Source: Rhinopithecus roxellana
Taxonomy: Eukaryota; Chordata; Mammalia; Primates; Cercopithecidae
Length of the DNA stretch: 64,000 bases
Direction: 5' to 3'
NCBI RefSeq assembly: GCF_007565055.1
Contig: NC_044549.1
Coordinates: forward strand, 66,926,882 to 66,990,881
Under the pieces are notes generated by a model. It had not been told where the DNA came from and ran no database searches. It saw only the letters and a list, made by a program, of their open reading frames with translations. Shown piece after piece: positions 1-12,600 of this stretch (positions within the stretch are counted from its first letter, which is position 1; each line of letters begins with the position of its first letter). The translations under genes and the position numbers were made by a program.

Positions 1-1380
1 ATAAGACATATCTGTAAGAGGCTTTAAAAAATAACTATTCCATTTTCATGTTATTTTCTCCTATTTTATACCCATTATCCAAGATGTTGTTTCACCTTAT
101 CTGAGTCAGAAACTAGCAATCAGTAGCAAAAAAAAACAAAAAAAAAAAGAAAAAGAAAATCCCAAACTAACTTTTTAAACCTTACGATGTATAGACCTGT
201 TGTACTATACAACTTATATCATATTAAGATATTAAATGAACAATGATAAAATATAAGATCTAAAACTCAATTTACTCAATCATTACATAAAAAATGAAAT
301 ACTTCTAAATGTTTTAAACCCTTAGATTATGTCTAACTATGAACATTTAGAAAAACTATGCTATGCTTTTAACTGGGATCCCTCCATATTGGTACCCCTT
401 TCAAATTCCTTTTTTTTTTTTTTTTAATTAAGAGAAGGACTCATACCACCCCGTTCTATTTCTAAGCCTCCCAGCAGCAACTGTGAGAATGTATGCCACA
501 CCACCCATATGTTCGTCTCCAGATGGCTAGCCTGCTTCTCTCAGCTCCCCCACCTGCCTGGGCCAAAGGCATGCTGTGCTCAGAACCCTGTGTATAACAT
601 GAAAGATGCTGATGCCTGCTGTCATCCATACCCTTGCATGTCCACTGTTGAATCAGAGTACAGGCAAGGAAAGAAAGAGAGGCAAGCAAGGCTGGAAGGA
701 AGCAAAATTAGAGTTAAAGGAGAGGGAGGATGGAGGAAGAAAATAGGAGGGGAAAAAGACAGTAAGAAACAATGCAAGGAGGAAAAGGTTACAATTTGAT
801 GAGAAAAGTATAGTTATTTTATGACAATCATTGGTTGGTAAGATTAAGAAAATTGATATTGCACACTCAAAAATCAAATAAGTTTACTTAAAATTAATCA
901 CATGAAGACAAGCACAAATAGTTTCTTTGTGTAACATTAGAATTGATGCTGTGTTGTACTGGTTCTGAAAGTGGATGATAAACTGCAAGTGGTTGTTTGT
1001 CTGCTGTTCTCTATGAAAGACACAGGTACCATCCTATGGATTTGTGAGAGGTGTTTCACATCTAATGTTACTGAGCAGTAGCACTCAAGATTAAAAACAT
1101 CACAGAAAACACACACATGTTGCTGATGCATATGGGCATCATGTGTGTGAGTTGCAACTCAAGCAGAACTCTCAGATAAAAGAAGGAAGTCAAAAAAGTT
1201 ATAAAGGAGATTTTCCTTCTTTCTAATGTTTCTTCCCTGCCCTTAGCCCAGTGTATCTTCAAGTATGACCCTGAGGTAACCCACTTTAGAGTCACCTTGA
1301 GTAGTCAAGGAGACCCATAGCATAAATAATTAATCACCAACAAGGATCTATTGAATGATATCTCCATACTAAGCAGGTGA
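1..1380. other. Gene-free AT-rich unique sequence
   Basis: I see no gene here. There is an A-rich low-complexity run near 126-166, a T tract near 410-425, and a purine-rich stretch near 655-790 that produces short lysine/arginine-rich reading frames on the plus strand. None of the short ORFs resembles a known protein. Confidence 0.6.
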
Positions 1381-2880
1381 TTTGTTCATTCAACAATATT
1401 TATTGAGAATCAATTATGGGTCACATACTAAGTTCAGCACTGGGATAGATTATTGTGAAAAAACATAGTTCTGGCTCTTTTATTCAACTAATATTCTTTG
1501 AAAACCTCCTGTAATATAAGCACAGTTTTAAGCTTTAGGAATAAAGCATTGCAAAGAAATAAAAATAAAAATCATTTCTTATGAAGTGAAGGTTCTTGTT
1601 ATTGAAAACTATAATAAATAAATAAATGAGTCACTTGTATGAATACATTATGCAAAAAGACGAAATGCGCTGGAGAGAAAATAGAGCAGAGAAAGGAATA
1701 TCAGGAGCAAGAGGTATGCAATGTTAAATAGAGTGGCTAATATAGACTTTTCTGAGATGCTAAAACTTGAGGAAAAATTTGAAGATGGTGAGGGAGTGAG
1801 CCATGTAGCTATCTGGCAGATACCTGGAAGGAGTAGCCAGTGAGAAAGGCTCTGGTTCAGGATGGTGTCTGTGACTCAAGGGTGAATGGAACAAGAGAGA
1901 GAGTGGTAGCAGATGAGACCAGAGAGCTTCAGGATACCTCTACAGTGGCCTGCAAGACCCCACAAAATCTGGTATCTTGTAGGCCATTATAAAGTCTTTG
2001 TCATAACTTGTCTAAATCAATGTACATTAAGGGATCCACCCCTATGACACAAACACCTCCCATCAAGCCTCACCTCCAACCTTGGGAATCAAATTTCAAC
2101 ATGAGGTTTGGAGGAGACAAATATCTAAACCATAGCATAAGCCCTCCCAGAAACTCTCCCTTCTTTAGAGTGAAAGCCAAATGCTGCTATGTAGAAAAAG
2201 CCTGAACGGGACTAAATTGGAAAAAGGGAAAGCAGGTAGGAGACAACTGCAGTAATCTAGCAAGAGAGGATGAAAGTGATGGGAGTGACGGAGTTGAAAA
2301 GATGTAGGTACATTCTGGATATATTTTGAAGACTGGATTCGTAAGATTTCCTGATAAATCAGTCTTAGAATGAGAGAGCAAGAGATAAGTCAAGTTCGAC
2401 TCAAATCTATTTGGCCAGAATAGCTGGAAGAATGGACCTGACATTAATTGACATGGAAGTGTGGATGGAGAAGGCTTTCACGAGGGAGTGTTAATTATTG
2501 ATTCTGCTTCAACAGGTTGATTTTGAGATCCTAGTGGAGATTTTCATTAGTCTAGAGTTGAGAGGAATAGTCTGAGATAGAGTTGCCATAGATGATATTT
2601 TAAGAATTTAGATTGGCTAAGATCCCAAAGGTACTTAACATCATATCAAGAAATGAGGAATTACAAAGAATGTGCAATAGGGCACTCATATTAGGAGGTC
2701 AAGGAGCAGAGATTATTCCACCATAACAGACTGAGAAAGATGAGATATTCGTTGAAGAATAAAAAATATATGGTGTCCTGGATGACAAGTTTAAAAATTA
2801 TTTCAGAGTTGAGGACATGATAAACAAGGTCCGAGACTAGAGAAGTAAGAACACAATTATTCGATCATTAATAGAAGAAA
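1381..2880. repeat. Ancient dispersed mammalian repeat, family not assigned
   Basis: The block opens with the widely dispersed 'caacaatatttattgag' type of sequence and continues with degenerate phrases typical of an old, long interspersed repeat, such as 'gtggtagcagatgag' near 1900, 'actgcagtaatctagc' near 2245 and 'ctggatatattttgaag' near 2313. Related openings recur at about 14655, 23330 and 38215, and related internal text near 26450 and 33870. I recognise it as an old interspersed repeat, probably LINE-derived, but cannot name the family. A MaLR LTR fragment interrupts it near 2028-2140. Confidence 0.5.
2028..2140 (-). mobile_element. Fragment of an ERVL-MaLR (MST-like) LTR
   Basis: The text from 'acacctcccatcaagcctc' to 'ctaaaccatagca' matches the end of MaLR LTRs in reverse orientation, the same end seen at 50873 and 51746 in this window. 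Only about 110 bp remains. It lies inside the ancient repeat at 1381-2880, so it arrived later or marks a small rearrangement. Confidence 0.6.
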
Positions 2881-3410
2881 TAAAATGTTAATAAAGTGAT
2901 AGGTAAGTCAGATATTATTAATAATACAAATTAATATAAAATGTAAAACAAATAATGCTACAAAAAGTACATCATTTTATACTAATAAATAATAACAAAT
3001 ATAAAGATGGTGGTGGAAAACATGGGATGAGGAAATGCTTGTTTAAAGAAGTAATCTTGAGATTAAAGATAAAAGATATGTACAATTTACTGAAGGTGAA
3101 ACTGTGAAGGCTTTGGAGTGTTCCAGCTAGATCAGATGACATTGGCAATGGCCTTTTTTGAAAGAAAACATAATGTATTCAAGGAGAAGGAAAAGACTAG
3201 TTTAGTTTTAGCATGAAAAAAATGAATGTAGCAACTTAAATAAGGAATTAGATATGTTTGGAAAGAAATGTCTTGAAAATCACGGGCAACATAAACCAAG
3301 ATGAGAATTAAATGCCATTATATTAGTTAGGATGTTTTGGGTAACAAATAAGAAAATATCTACATAAAAATTACTTACAAAATAATAGTTTATTCACAAG
3401 TCTCAAAAGA
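2881..3410. other. Gene-free AT-rich sequence
   Basis: I see no gene, RNA gene or recognisable repeat here. The composition is strongly A+T rich. Confidence 0.5.
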
Positions 3411-3967
3411 GACAAGTGGAATCCCACAATTCTATTTCTGAACATCTATCTAAAAGGACTGAAAGCTGTGCCTTGAGGAGATATCTGTGCAACCATGTTT
3501 ATAGCAACAGTATTTACAGTAACATAAAGGTGGAAGCAACCCATGTGTCCATCAATAGACAAATGAATAAACAAAACGTGATATATACAAACATGGAATT
3601 TTATTCAGTCTGAAAAAGGAAGGAATTTCTGACACATGTTATAACACAGATGAAACTTGAGGATATTAAACTTAGTTAAAAAGCCAGTCGCAAAAAACAA
3701 ATATCACATTATTCCACTTATGAGAAAGTAGTCAAATTTATAGAAACAGGAAGTAGAATGGTTGCTCCCAGGGACTTGACTTAGAAATACTACTTAATGG
3801 GTTCAGAGCTTCAGTTTCGCAAGATGAAAATCGTTCTAGAGGTAGATGGTGTAGTGTAGTGCACATATGAGTGTACTTAATGCTTCCAAACTCTACATTT
3901 AAAATAGGCTGGTAAATGTTATGTTATGTGTATTTCATCAAAATTACTACTAATAATAATGAAAAGG
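3411..3967 (+). mobile_element. L1M-type LINE 3' fragment
   Basis: The end of ORF2 and the 3' UTR of an old L1 are recognisable: 'cccatgtgtccatcaatag' near 3540, then the L1M 3' UTR phrases around 'gaaacaggaagtagaatgg' (3743) and 'gtaaatgttatgttatgtg' (3913). It is 5' truncated and heavily substituted, and belongs to an L1M (MB/ME-like) lineage. A GA-rich stretch at about 3985-4015 follows it. Confidence 0.75.
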
Positions 3968-4875
3968 GTCACTGGACACAGTGAAAAAGAAGAAAGAAGA
4001 GGAAGAAGAGGTGAAGGAGGGCAAAGAGATGTAACACTAGGGATGATTTTAGTAAATTCATGATACCTGGGCTCCAGGTAACTCTGCATGACTCTTTTAG
4101 TCTTCCCTTCATGGTCATAAGATAGCTGTTACAACTGAGCATCATGTTATTCCACAAAAATGTCTAAGGCAGCAAAGAAGAATCAGGGACTTTTTTCTCA
4201 TACAACACTTTCTTTTTACCAGTTAATAGAATATGTTTCTCAGAGGCCTTCAACCAAGATCACTTTAGTGTAATTGGCCAGAACCATAATAAAATTACCA
4301 TACTTGTCTGCAAGAAAAACTGTGAAAGAAGGTTTCTAATGATTTCAGTTTCACTTTCAAGGGCAAAAGTCAGTGGTGTGCTGATAAATATTTAACAAAT
4401 AGCTATCTGGGATGGGAGAGAATGTGTGTACATATATAAGTGTATTATATATTTTATTGATATAAAAGATTTGTAGGACACTATAAATAACAATAGTAGT
4501 ATATACAGTATTCTTTATTGTCAATTTCATATAGTCAAATGATCTACACAGCGTGCGTGCTTCCACTGATAGTTTTCCATGCTTTTTTATCCATAGCCAA
4601 AATATGGTTGCAATTCACAAGTGTAGTTCCAACACGAATGGTGGTAGATATTTTCCTTTGAGTTAATGAGTGACACGCAATGAACCAATGGACACATACA
4701 TAAAAATTTAGTGAGAGTAACTTTTTTCCCAAATCTTCTGAATACTAGAACAGTTCCTCAATTTTTTTTTTTGCACTATTCACAATGTAACAGCTATTGA
4801 TATGATATACTTTTAAATTTAATCTCTATTATTAATGTTTTCTCCAACATTCTTAAGTCTAAACAAGCAACAAGA
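3968..4875. other. Gene-free unique sequence
   Basis: I see no gene. It holds a GAA/GAG-rich low-complexity run near 3985-4015 and AT-rich DNA around 4380-4530. Confidence 0.5.
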
Positions 4876-5530
4876 GAGTGCCAAGACTGGCTGACTAGAA
4901 GCAGCTGATGTTCAGCACTCTCATGCAGAGGAGAAAGAGTAGCAAGTAAAGCCTGGCTCTTCAGCTGGACATTCAGGTAGACATGCTGGGATTCATCAAA
5001 GAAGCAATATGACCTACAAAAGACAGAGAAGAGCAAGATAGGACAGTTGCCCACCCAGGACTGTCATGGAGCAAGGGGAGGCTTTCCACTACAGGGAAAT
5101 TGTGAGTAACAGCCCCTAAGAGCCCACTACCAATTGAAGGGCTCTCTGGTATAGGCTGATCACTTCCATTGGTAGTGGCTCTGCATTTCTCTGGGATAGA
5201 GCCCAATTAAAAGGCCCTCTGCCTCTTACCACTGCTAAGGACCTGCTGAGGAAGGAACAGAAGGCCTGAGCTTACCCCAGGGCTGCTATGTGCAGCCAAG
5301 GAGGACCAAGCCAAAATCTACATCCAGCACTCAAGTGAGAGAGAAGCCTACACTTTCTGAGCACTGAGAGTGAGCATGGCTGCAATTGTGAGGAAATACA
5401 AAGAAGTCATGTTGCTGAGCATGAGCCTACTGGCCATTACACCTAAGCACCATCTACTAGATCACAGCCCAAACTTCAACACCAGAAATACTTTTCTAAC
5501 ATACCCCCAACCCACTGCAACCCCTGCCCT

Positions 5531-6620
5531 GTGAAACCAAGGATAATAATTCAACTACAAATAGAGGCCCTGCACAAAGCCTCAGCCCTCAGGAAACATC
5601 CAGAAATGAAGTCAACTGACTTCAACACAAATTCCAACACAATTAAAGGAACATCAGCCCACACAGATGAGAATGAGCCAGAGCAAGAATTCTGGCAACT
5701 CATACAGCCAGAGTGGCTTATTTCCTTCAAACAACTGCACTAGTTACCCAGCAAAAGTTCTTAGTCAGGCTGAAGTGGCTGAAATGACAGACATAGAATA
5801 CAGAATATGGGTAGGAATGAATAACATCAAGACTCAAGAGAAAATTAAAACCCAATCCAAGGAATCTAAAGATTACAATAAAATGACAAGGCTGAGAGAA
5901 AAAATGGCTATTTTAAGAAGGAACCAAATTCGTCTGATAGAGCTGGAAAACACACTATAAGAATTTCATAATACAATCACACATTAACAGCAGAATCAAC
6001 CAAGCTAAGGGAAAAAATTCAGTGCTCAAAGACTGGTTCTCCAAACTAACTCAGTCAGACAAAAATAAAGAAAAAAGAATAAAAAAGAATGAACAAAACC
6101 TCCAAGATATATGGGATTAGGTAGAGACCAAATTTATGACTCATTGGCATCACTGCAGGAAAGGGAAAGAAAATAAGCAACTTGGAAAATATATTTGAGG
6201 ATATTGTTTACAAAAATCTCCCTAACCTTGCTAGAAAGGCCAATATTCAAATTCAAGAAATGCAAAGAACCCCTGCAAGATACTTTGCAAGGCGACCATC
6301 CCCAAGACACATAATCATCATATTCTCAAAGGTGATATGAAAGAAAAAATATTAAAGGCAGCTACAGGGAAGGGGCAGGTAATATACAAAGGCAGCACCA
6401 TCAAGCTAAAAGCAGAACATTCAGCAGAAACTCTATAAGCCAGAAGAGATTGTGGCCCTATATTCAGGATCCCTAAAGAAAAGAAACTCCAATCAAGAAT
6501 TTCATATCCAGCCAAACTAAGCTTCATAAGCAAAAGAGAAATAAGAACCTTTTCAGGAAGCAAATGCTAAGAGAAATCATAACCACTCAACCTGCCTTAG
6601 AAGAGGTCCTTAAGGGAGGG
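5531..6620 (+). pseudogene. L1 ORF1 remnant
   Basis: This is the relic of the L1 ORF1 RNA-binding chaperone. Reading frames at 5531-5743 and 5667-5960 correspond to the N-terminal and coiled-coil parts, with 'MTDIEYRIW' as a recognisable landmark. Sequence equivalent to the RRM and C-terminal domain follows at about 6090-6600, including the DNA equivalent of 'ISYPAKLSF' near 6500, but it is broken by stops and frameshifts. In a live L1 this protein trimerises and coats the L1 RNA. Here the longest open piece is 97 codons, so no function is expected. Confidence 0.75.
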
Positions 6621-6724
6621 CTACATACGGAGACCAAAGACTATTATCTGCCACCCCAAAAACACACGTAAGTACATAGATTATTGACAACATAAAGCAA
6701 CAACACTATCGAGTCTGCATAATA

Positions 6725-9455
6725 TCCAGGATCAAATCTACAATATAGCAACATAGCAATGTTAACCTTGATTATAAATGGAATAAATGCCCTGATTGAA
6801 AGGCATAGAGGAGCCAGTTGGATAGAGCAGCAAGACTCACTGTGTGCTGTCTTCAAGAGATCTATCTCACATGCATTGACACTCACAGGCTCAAAGTAAA
6901 GGAATGCAGAAAATCCTACCAAGCAAACAGAAAACAAACAAACAAAAATAGTGGCTGCCATTCTAATTTCAGACAAAACAGATTTTACACCAACAGTGAT
7001 CAAAAAAGACAAAGAGGGACATTACATAACGGTAAAGGATTCAATTCAACAAGAAGACATAACACAACACAAGAGCAGCAGATTCATAAAATAAGTTATT
7101 AGAGACCTATGAAGAAAGTCAGATAACCATACAATAGCAGTGGGAAACTTCAACACTCCACTGACAGTGTTAGACAGATCATCAAGGAAGAAAACTAACA
7201 AAGATATTCAAGATCTGAACTGAGCACTTTATCAAATGGACCTTGCAGACATATACAGAACTCTCTACCTAATAACAACAGAATATACATTCCTCTTACC
7301 TGCACATGGCACATACTCTAAAATCAACCACGTGGTAAGCCATATAACACTTCTCAGCAAATCAAAAAACAAACTGAACTAACCACACTCTCAGATCACA
7401 GCACAACAAAAGTAGGAATCAACACCAAGAAGATTGGTGAAAACAATACAATTACATGGAAATTAAATAACTTGCTCCTTAATGACTTCTGGGTAAACAA
7501 TGAAATTAAGACAGAAATCAAGAAATTACTTGAAACTAGTAAGAACAAGGATACCGCATACCAGAACCTCTGCGACACAGCTAAAGCAGTGTTAAGAGGA
7601 GAGTTTATTGTGCTAAAAACCCATATCAAAAATGGCAGAAGAATCTTAAATTAAGAGCCTAACACCACATCTCAAGGAACTAGAAAAACAAGAGCAAACT
7701 AGCCACAAACCTAGCAAAGTCAAGAAATAACTATAATCAGAGCTGCTGAATGAAACTGAGATGTGAAAAAACATACAAAAGATCAACAAAATCAGAGGTT
7801 TTTGTTTTTTTTTTCTTTGTTTGTTTTTAAAGAATAAATAACATAGACCACTAGCTGGACTAACAAATAAAAAAAGAGAGAAGATTCAAATAAATAAAAA
7901 CAGAAATGACAAAGGGGGACATAACTATTGACCCCACAAAAGTACAAAAAAACCATCAGAGACTATTATGAACACTGGTACAAAAATAGACACATAGACC
8001 GATGTAACAGTATAGAGATCCCCAAAATAACACCACACATCTACAACAATCTGATCTTTGACAAAGTTGACAAAAACAAGCAGTGAAGAAAGGACTCCCT
8101 ATGAATAAATGGTGTTGGGATAAATGGCTAACCATATGTAGAAAATTGAAACTGGACCTCTTTTTTATAACATATACAAAAAACAGCTGAAGATGGATTA
8201 AAGACTTTAATGTAAAACCTAAAACTATAAAAACCCTTGAAGAAAACCTAGAAAATACCATTCTAGACATAGGCCTTGGAAAAGATTTTATGACAAAGAT
8301 GCTAAAAGCAATTGCAACAAAAACAAAACTTGAAAAATGGGACCTAATTATTAAAGAGCTTCTGCACAGCAAAAGAAACTGTAAATAAAGAGACAACCGA
8401 TAGAATGGGAGAAAATAAATGCGAACTACATATCCAACAAAAGTCTAATATAAAGAATCTATAAAGAACTTAAACAAATTAACAAGCAAAATACAACCCC
8501 ATTAAAACTGGGCAAAGGATGTGAATGACACTTTCCAAAAAAGACATATACGCAGCCAGCAGGTATAGGAAAAAAAATGTTCAACATCACTATTCCCTAG
8601 AGAAATGCAAATCAAAACCACAATTAGATGCCATTTCACACCAGCCAGAATAGCTGTTATTAAAAAGTCAAAAAGAAAAAAAAAAAAAAAAAAACTATAG
8701 ATGCTGGCAAGGTATTGGAGAAAAGGGAATGCTTATATACATGCTTTTGTTTGGAATGTAGTTTAGTTCAGCCACTGTTGAAAACAATTTGGCAATTTCT
8801 CAAAGAACTTAAAACCAATTGACACAGAAATGTCCTTATTGGATATATACACCCAAAGGAATATATATTATTCTACCATAAAGACACTTGCACATGTTTG
8901 TCCATCACAGCACTATGCACAATAGCAAAGACATGAAATCAACCTAAATGCTCATCAACAGTAAACTGGATGAAGAAAATGTACATATATATACACCCTG
9001 GAATCCTATGCATCCATAAAAACGGAATGCAGGCTGGGCACGGTGACTCATGCATGTAATCCCAGCACTTTGGGAGGCCCAGGCAGGCAGATCGCCTGAG
9101 GTCAGGAGTTCGAGACCAACCTGGCCAACATGGTGAAACCCTGAATCCTGTCTCTACTAAAATACAAAAATTAGCCAGGCATAGTGGTGCATGTCTGTAA
9201 TCCCAGCTGCTCGGGAAGCTGAGGCACGAGAGTCGCTTGAGCCTGGCAGGCAGAGCTTGCAGTAAGTCGAGATTGCACCACTGCACTCCAGCCTGGGTGA
9301 CAGAGCAAGTCTCCATCCCCACCCCGCCCCCCCCCAAAAAAAGAATGCAATCATGTCCTTTGCAGCAATGTGGATGAAGCTGAAGAAAAGTATTCTAAGA
9401 AAACTAATGCAGAAACAAAATACCAAACACTGCATTCTCACTTAAAGTGGGAGCT
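6725..9455 (+). pseudogene. L1 ORF2 remnant with ~1.4 kb internal deletion
   Basis: This is the relic of the L1 endonuclease/reverse transcriptase. The original start codon region near 6730 is degraded. Endonuclease-equivalent sequence runs from about 6760 to 7400, followed by linker sequence to about 7976. There the text passes directly to the equivalent of young-L1 position 63281, so the RT domain with its catalytic aspartates is missing. The C-terminal part continues from 7978 and is split by the Alu at 9032-9341. An A tract expansion lies near 8670-8696. Open pieces are short (for example 7472-7654, 60 codons). Confidence 0.8.
9032..9341 (+). mobile_element. Alu element (older S/J-like) inside the old L1
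   Basis: This is a complete dimeric Alu starting 'ggctgggcacggtgactc' and ending in a short C-rich then A-rich tail. It is inserted in the 3' part of the L1 at 4876-9690. Flanking L1 text resumes with 'gaatgcaatcatg', and the left flank reads 'ggaatgca', so a short target-site duplication (gaatgca) is still visible. Many scattered changes suggest it is older than the Alu at 15168. Confidence 0.93.
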
Positions 9456-9704
9456 AAACAGTGGGTACACATGGACACAAAGAAGGGAAAAATAGACACT
9501 GGGGCTTGCTTGAGGGTTGAGGGTGGGAAGAGAGTGAGAATCAAAAAACTACATATCAGGTATTATGCTTACTATTTAAGTGATGAAATAATCTGAAAAC
9601 CAAAGCCCTGTGACACAATTTACTTATAGAACCAACCTGGACCTATACTCCTGAAACTAAAATAAAAGTTAAAGAAAAGAACAAAAAGAGCAAATAATCT
9701 GGAG

Positions 9705-9850
9705 TCCTGAGACCCCTGGGACTTGTTAGCCGAGTGAGATTGAGAAGTACCTTCACTTATTTTAAGTTTCAGGTTCCTTATCGGAAAGGATATCATTTGA
9801 AAACAGTACTCATCTTACAGGGCTGTGATGAATACTAAATAAAACTGTTG
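9705..9850 (+). repeat. MIR fragment
   Basis: A degenerate MIR is suggested by 'tcaggttccttatcgg' followed by 'ttacagggctgtgatgaat', which correspond to the MIR core and its downstream region. It directly follows the A-rich tail of the old L1. Confidence 0.5.
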
Positions 9851-12600
9851 ACATACTAGAAAGTTTCGAAAAATTTACCTGACTTCAAAGACTGAAATTT
9901 CACTGCAGAAAAAAGCTTTTTAAAAATCTTGATATAAAAAATTAATTTAAAAAATAAGCAGGCAACAAAACAATAACTCAAGCCTTCATTTATAGCATTG
10001 GCCTATTTCCGCAGAGTAAATACTCCCAATACATCCAATTTCATGGTACCCACTTGACACCACTGAATGTAAATTTGAGATTGTGCAATAGCAAAACATT
10101 CTATAGGATTTCTAATATTCAGATATAATCGATGCAAACACTTTCAAAAGCATAGGCAATAGTAAAAGGTAGTAATATATTTGGAGATGATGAGTTTTGA
10201 GTTTTAATTATTTTGCATTTAATGTAATTCATTTAATTGTTCATTAATGTAATTTGATGTTCAATCATGTCTGTTTATAATATGGCTTGCAAAATTCCTG
10301 AAAATTTAACAATCAGCTTTCATAGGCTTCTTTGGATCAGATGACCAGCAAGGCCCATAATACTAGCAAAAAAGGAGGAATGAGATGACTTTGGCTTTGC
10401 AGATTTTAAACATTTAAATTCATTTAGGTATATAGTAGAAGCATTTTTACTTCCAATTGTGCTTAATCTAAGGAAAACAGGATCTTTGAATCTTTTCCTT
10501 TTTCTAATCAACTTTTGCTCCTAATTTTCCATTCTAGCTTCTAGTATCCTAGACTAAGAACAAAAAATAACATTGATTTCCACCACAGATAAAATGTCAA
10601 ATAAAAGGCAAAGTAAAACTAGAGTCCATTGAATATTCTCTGTTTAATGCCAAATTGATTTTAAGGCTGCCAGGTAAGGAAGGGAGAAATAGAATGTAAA
10701 GCTCTCTTGAGAAGACATCATTCAGTCCAAGCTCTTCATTTCAGAGATATGAAAATGGAGATACCTCAAGATTGACCTAAAATCGCCCAACCCGCTAGCA
10801 GCAGAGCAAAGATGACAATGCTGGGCTCCTGAGTTCTGAATGCCATACCTTTTCTACTGCTGTGCACTAAACCTTAATTCCTGGGACATCTATATCAGAA
10901 GAGTGTTTGGCAAGTTCTTTGGATGTGAAAAGAGAAAACAGTTCTCATAAATCAGGTTTCCATGCCTGGTCTGTTAAATCCACCACTGGCACAATCACAG
11001 GGAAGTGCTGCCCCAGTTCATTGTGCTAGAAATAAACTGAGGTCTCATAGCTGCCATTATAGTCTAATTATATGTGACAGCCAACCTGACAGGTTTTGTT
11101 TATTTGTTTGTTTATTGTTTCAGTGCTTGTGGCTTGAAAAAAATAGAATAATACTGTCAAACTATCTCGCCCTTCAGGAGCTCTTTCTCTGCTTCATTGG
11201 AAAGTGTAAGAGAGCATTTACTTCTAACGTGCCTGGTAAAGCTAATAAAGGAAAATAATTTCACTGAGAAGTCTCTATAATTATGCATGGCTCATGTAAC
11301 ACGTAGTGATGGTCAACTGTCACTAGTACACTGTGCAATACTTGATAACAGCATGAGAATCAGGAGCATCAAATACATAGAAATCACATAAGAAGTCTTT
11401 TGGGAAGAAATGCAAGCTTTGAAATCATCTGAGGATGAGGCAACAAATACATCTAGAAAACATGAGCAAAATAAAATATGAAATTGTATAAAGTTCACAA
11501 TGGAACTAGTGGACAATTGACAGATTATATTTAACCCTACCTTAATTTATTTTTCCCAGAACACTCACCTTTTAAGAATATCAACATTATATTTGTACTG
11601 AAAGTGAATGTGATAGGAAGATCTTGATTATTTTTGAGTCCCAAGCTAAAGATCTCTATTTTTTTCTTGAATGGTTCCAATTTTACCAGTGATCTAGCTA
11701 AGGACATTGACATGTTCCTGAATGCCTCTAAACAAAGTAATAAAAAAAAAAACTTTGAATGGCAGTGTTAAGATCCAATTCTTTATCAACATGTTGAAAT
11801 GATAATTTGAACCTAATAAAATATTGTAAGACTCAACATATTTAACTTAAGAAAAGTTAAATAAATAAAAGAAAACAACAACAACAAAAAAGCTTGGGTG
11901 GGGAAAATAGAATCTAATAGCCATCTGTATGAGAAAAGATTTTATTTGGCTGCAAACTCACGAGTCGATGTTGTAACAAGACTGCAAACAGCAAGAATGT
12001 GAATATATTGAATCTTGCCTTCCTCTGGGAAGTACCGATGAAAGCTTGTACTAGCTCCACTCCATTTCAGACTGCAAAGATCATACCTAGTGTGCAATCA
12101 GCTTTAGAAATCTGTGGTTTTATCTCTCATGGCTTTGTGTAAGTGGGCTACATCTGGCTACTACTCAATCTCAGTTTGGAAAGTGTGGGCACCATAGCAT
12201 TTGCCCACTCCTCGTGTACTTGCAGAGTTCTGTCGTCTAAGTTATACTTTTTATGCTCTGTTCTAATGTAGCTATTGATAGGTGTAAACACTGTTTTTGC
12301 AAATGTGAAAAATAGAAAAACATGCTTTACAATGCTCCATTGTATATACTTTTATATACAAAGTGATTTCCAGAACTAAAGCTTTCTACATTAATAAGAG
12401 TTGATCATACTGTGTTTAATTAAGGCAAGACGTGAAGCGGTATGTTTAAAAGTTGGGTATACTTACATAAGAATGCCCAAGAAGAGGAAGACTCTGTAAA
12501 CCAATATCTATGAGGAATAGTTGAAAAAAATAAGGAAGACTTATTTATGCACAAGAAAAAGAGAAAAAATTAGTGAGTAATTCTTAACGGAATAATTACT
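9851..12600. other. Gene-free unique sequence
   Basis: I see no gene. A possible MIR-like stretch is at about 10735-10870 ('ttcagagatatgaaaatgg'). Simple (TTTG)n-like text lies near 11095-11120 and (AAC)n near 11873-11885. The remainder is AT-rich unique DNA. Confidence 0.5.

Larger units (their letters stand above)
4876..9690 (+). mobile_element. Old L1 (L1PB-like), near full length with internal deletion
   Basis: A 5' UTR beginning near 4883 ('ctggctgactagaagcagct') leads into ORF1 remnants (about 5530-6620), ORF2 remnants (about 6725-9455) and a 3' UTR ending in an A-rich tail near 9690. The 5' UTR and coding text are of the older L1PB/L1MA type and are clearly more diverged than the two young L1s here. 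ORF2 lacks roughly 1.4 kb at about 7977, where endonuclease-end sequence jumps to sequence beyond the RT domain. An Alu sits at 9032-9341. Many stops and indels make the element dead. Confidence 0.85.

Noticed and set aside
2008..2205. 65-codon plus-strand frame
   Set aside because: It runs across a MaLR LTR fragment and has no domain.
6644..7012. 122-codon minus-strand frame
   Set aside because: It lies antisense to the old L1 ORF1/ORF2 junction and has no recognisable domain; a shadow frame.
7956..8396. 146-codon minus-strand frame
   Set aside because: It is antisense to the C-terminal ORF2 remnant of the old L1; length is due to A-rich L1 composition.
8939..9441. Two minus-strand frames of 132 and 94 codons
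   Set aside because: They are antisense translations of the Alu at 9032-9341 with adjoining L1.
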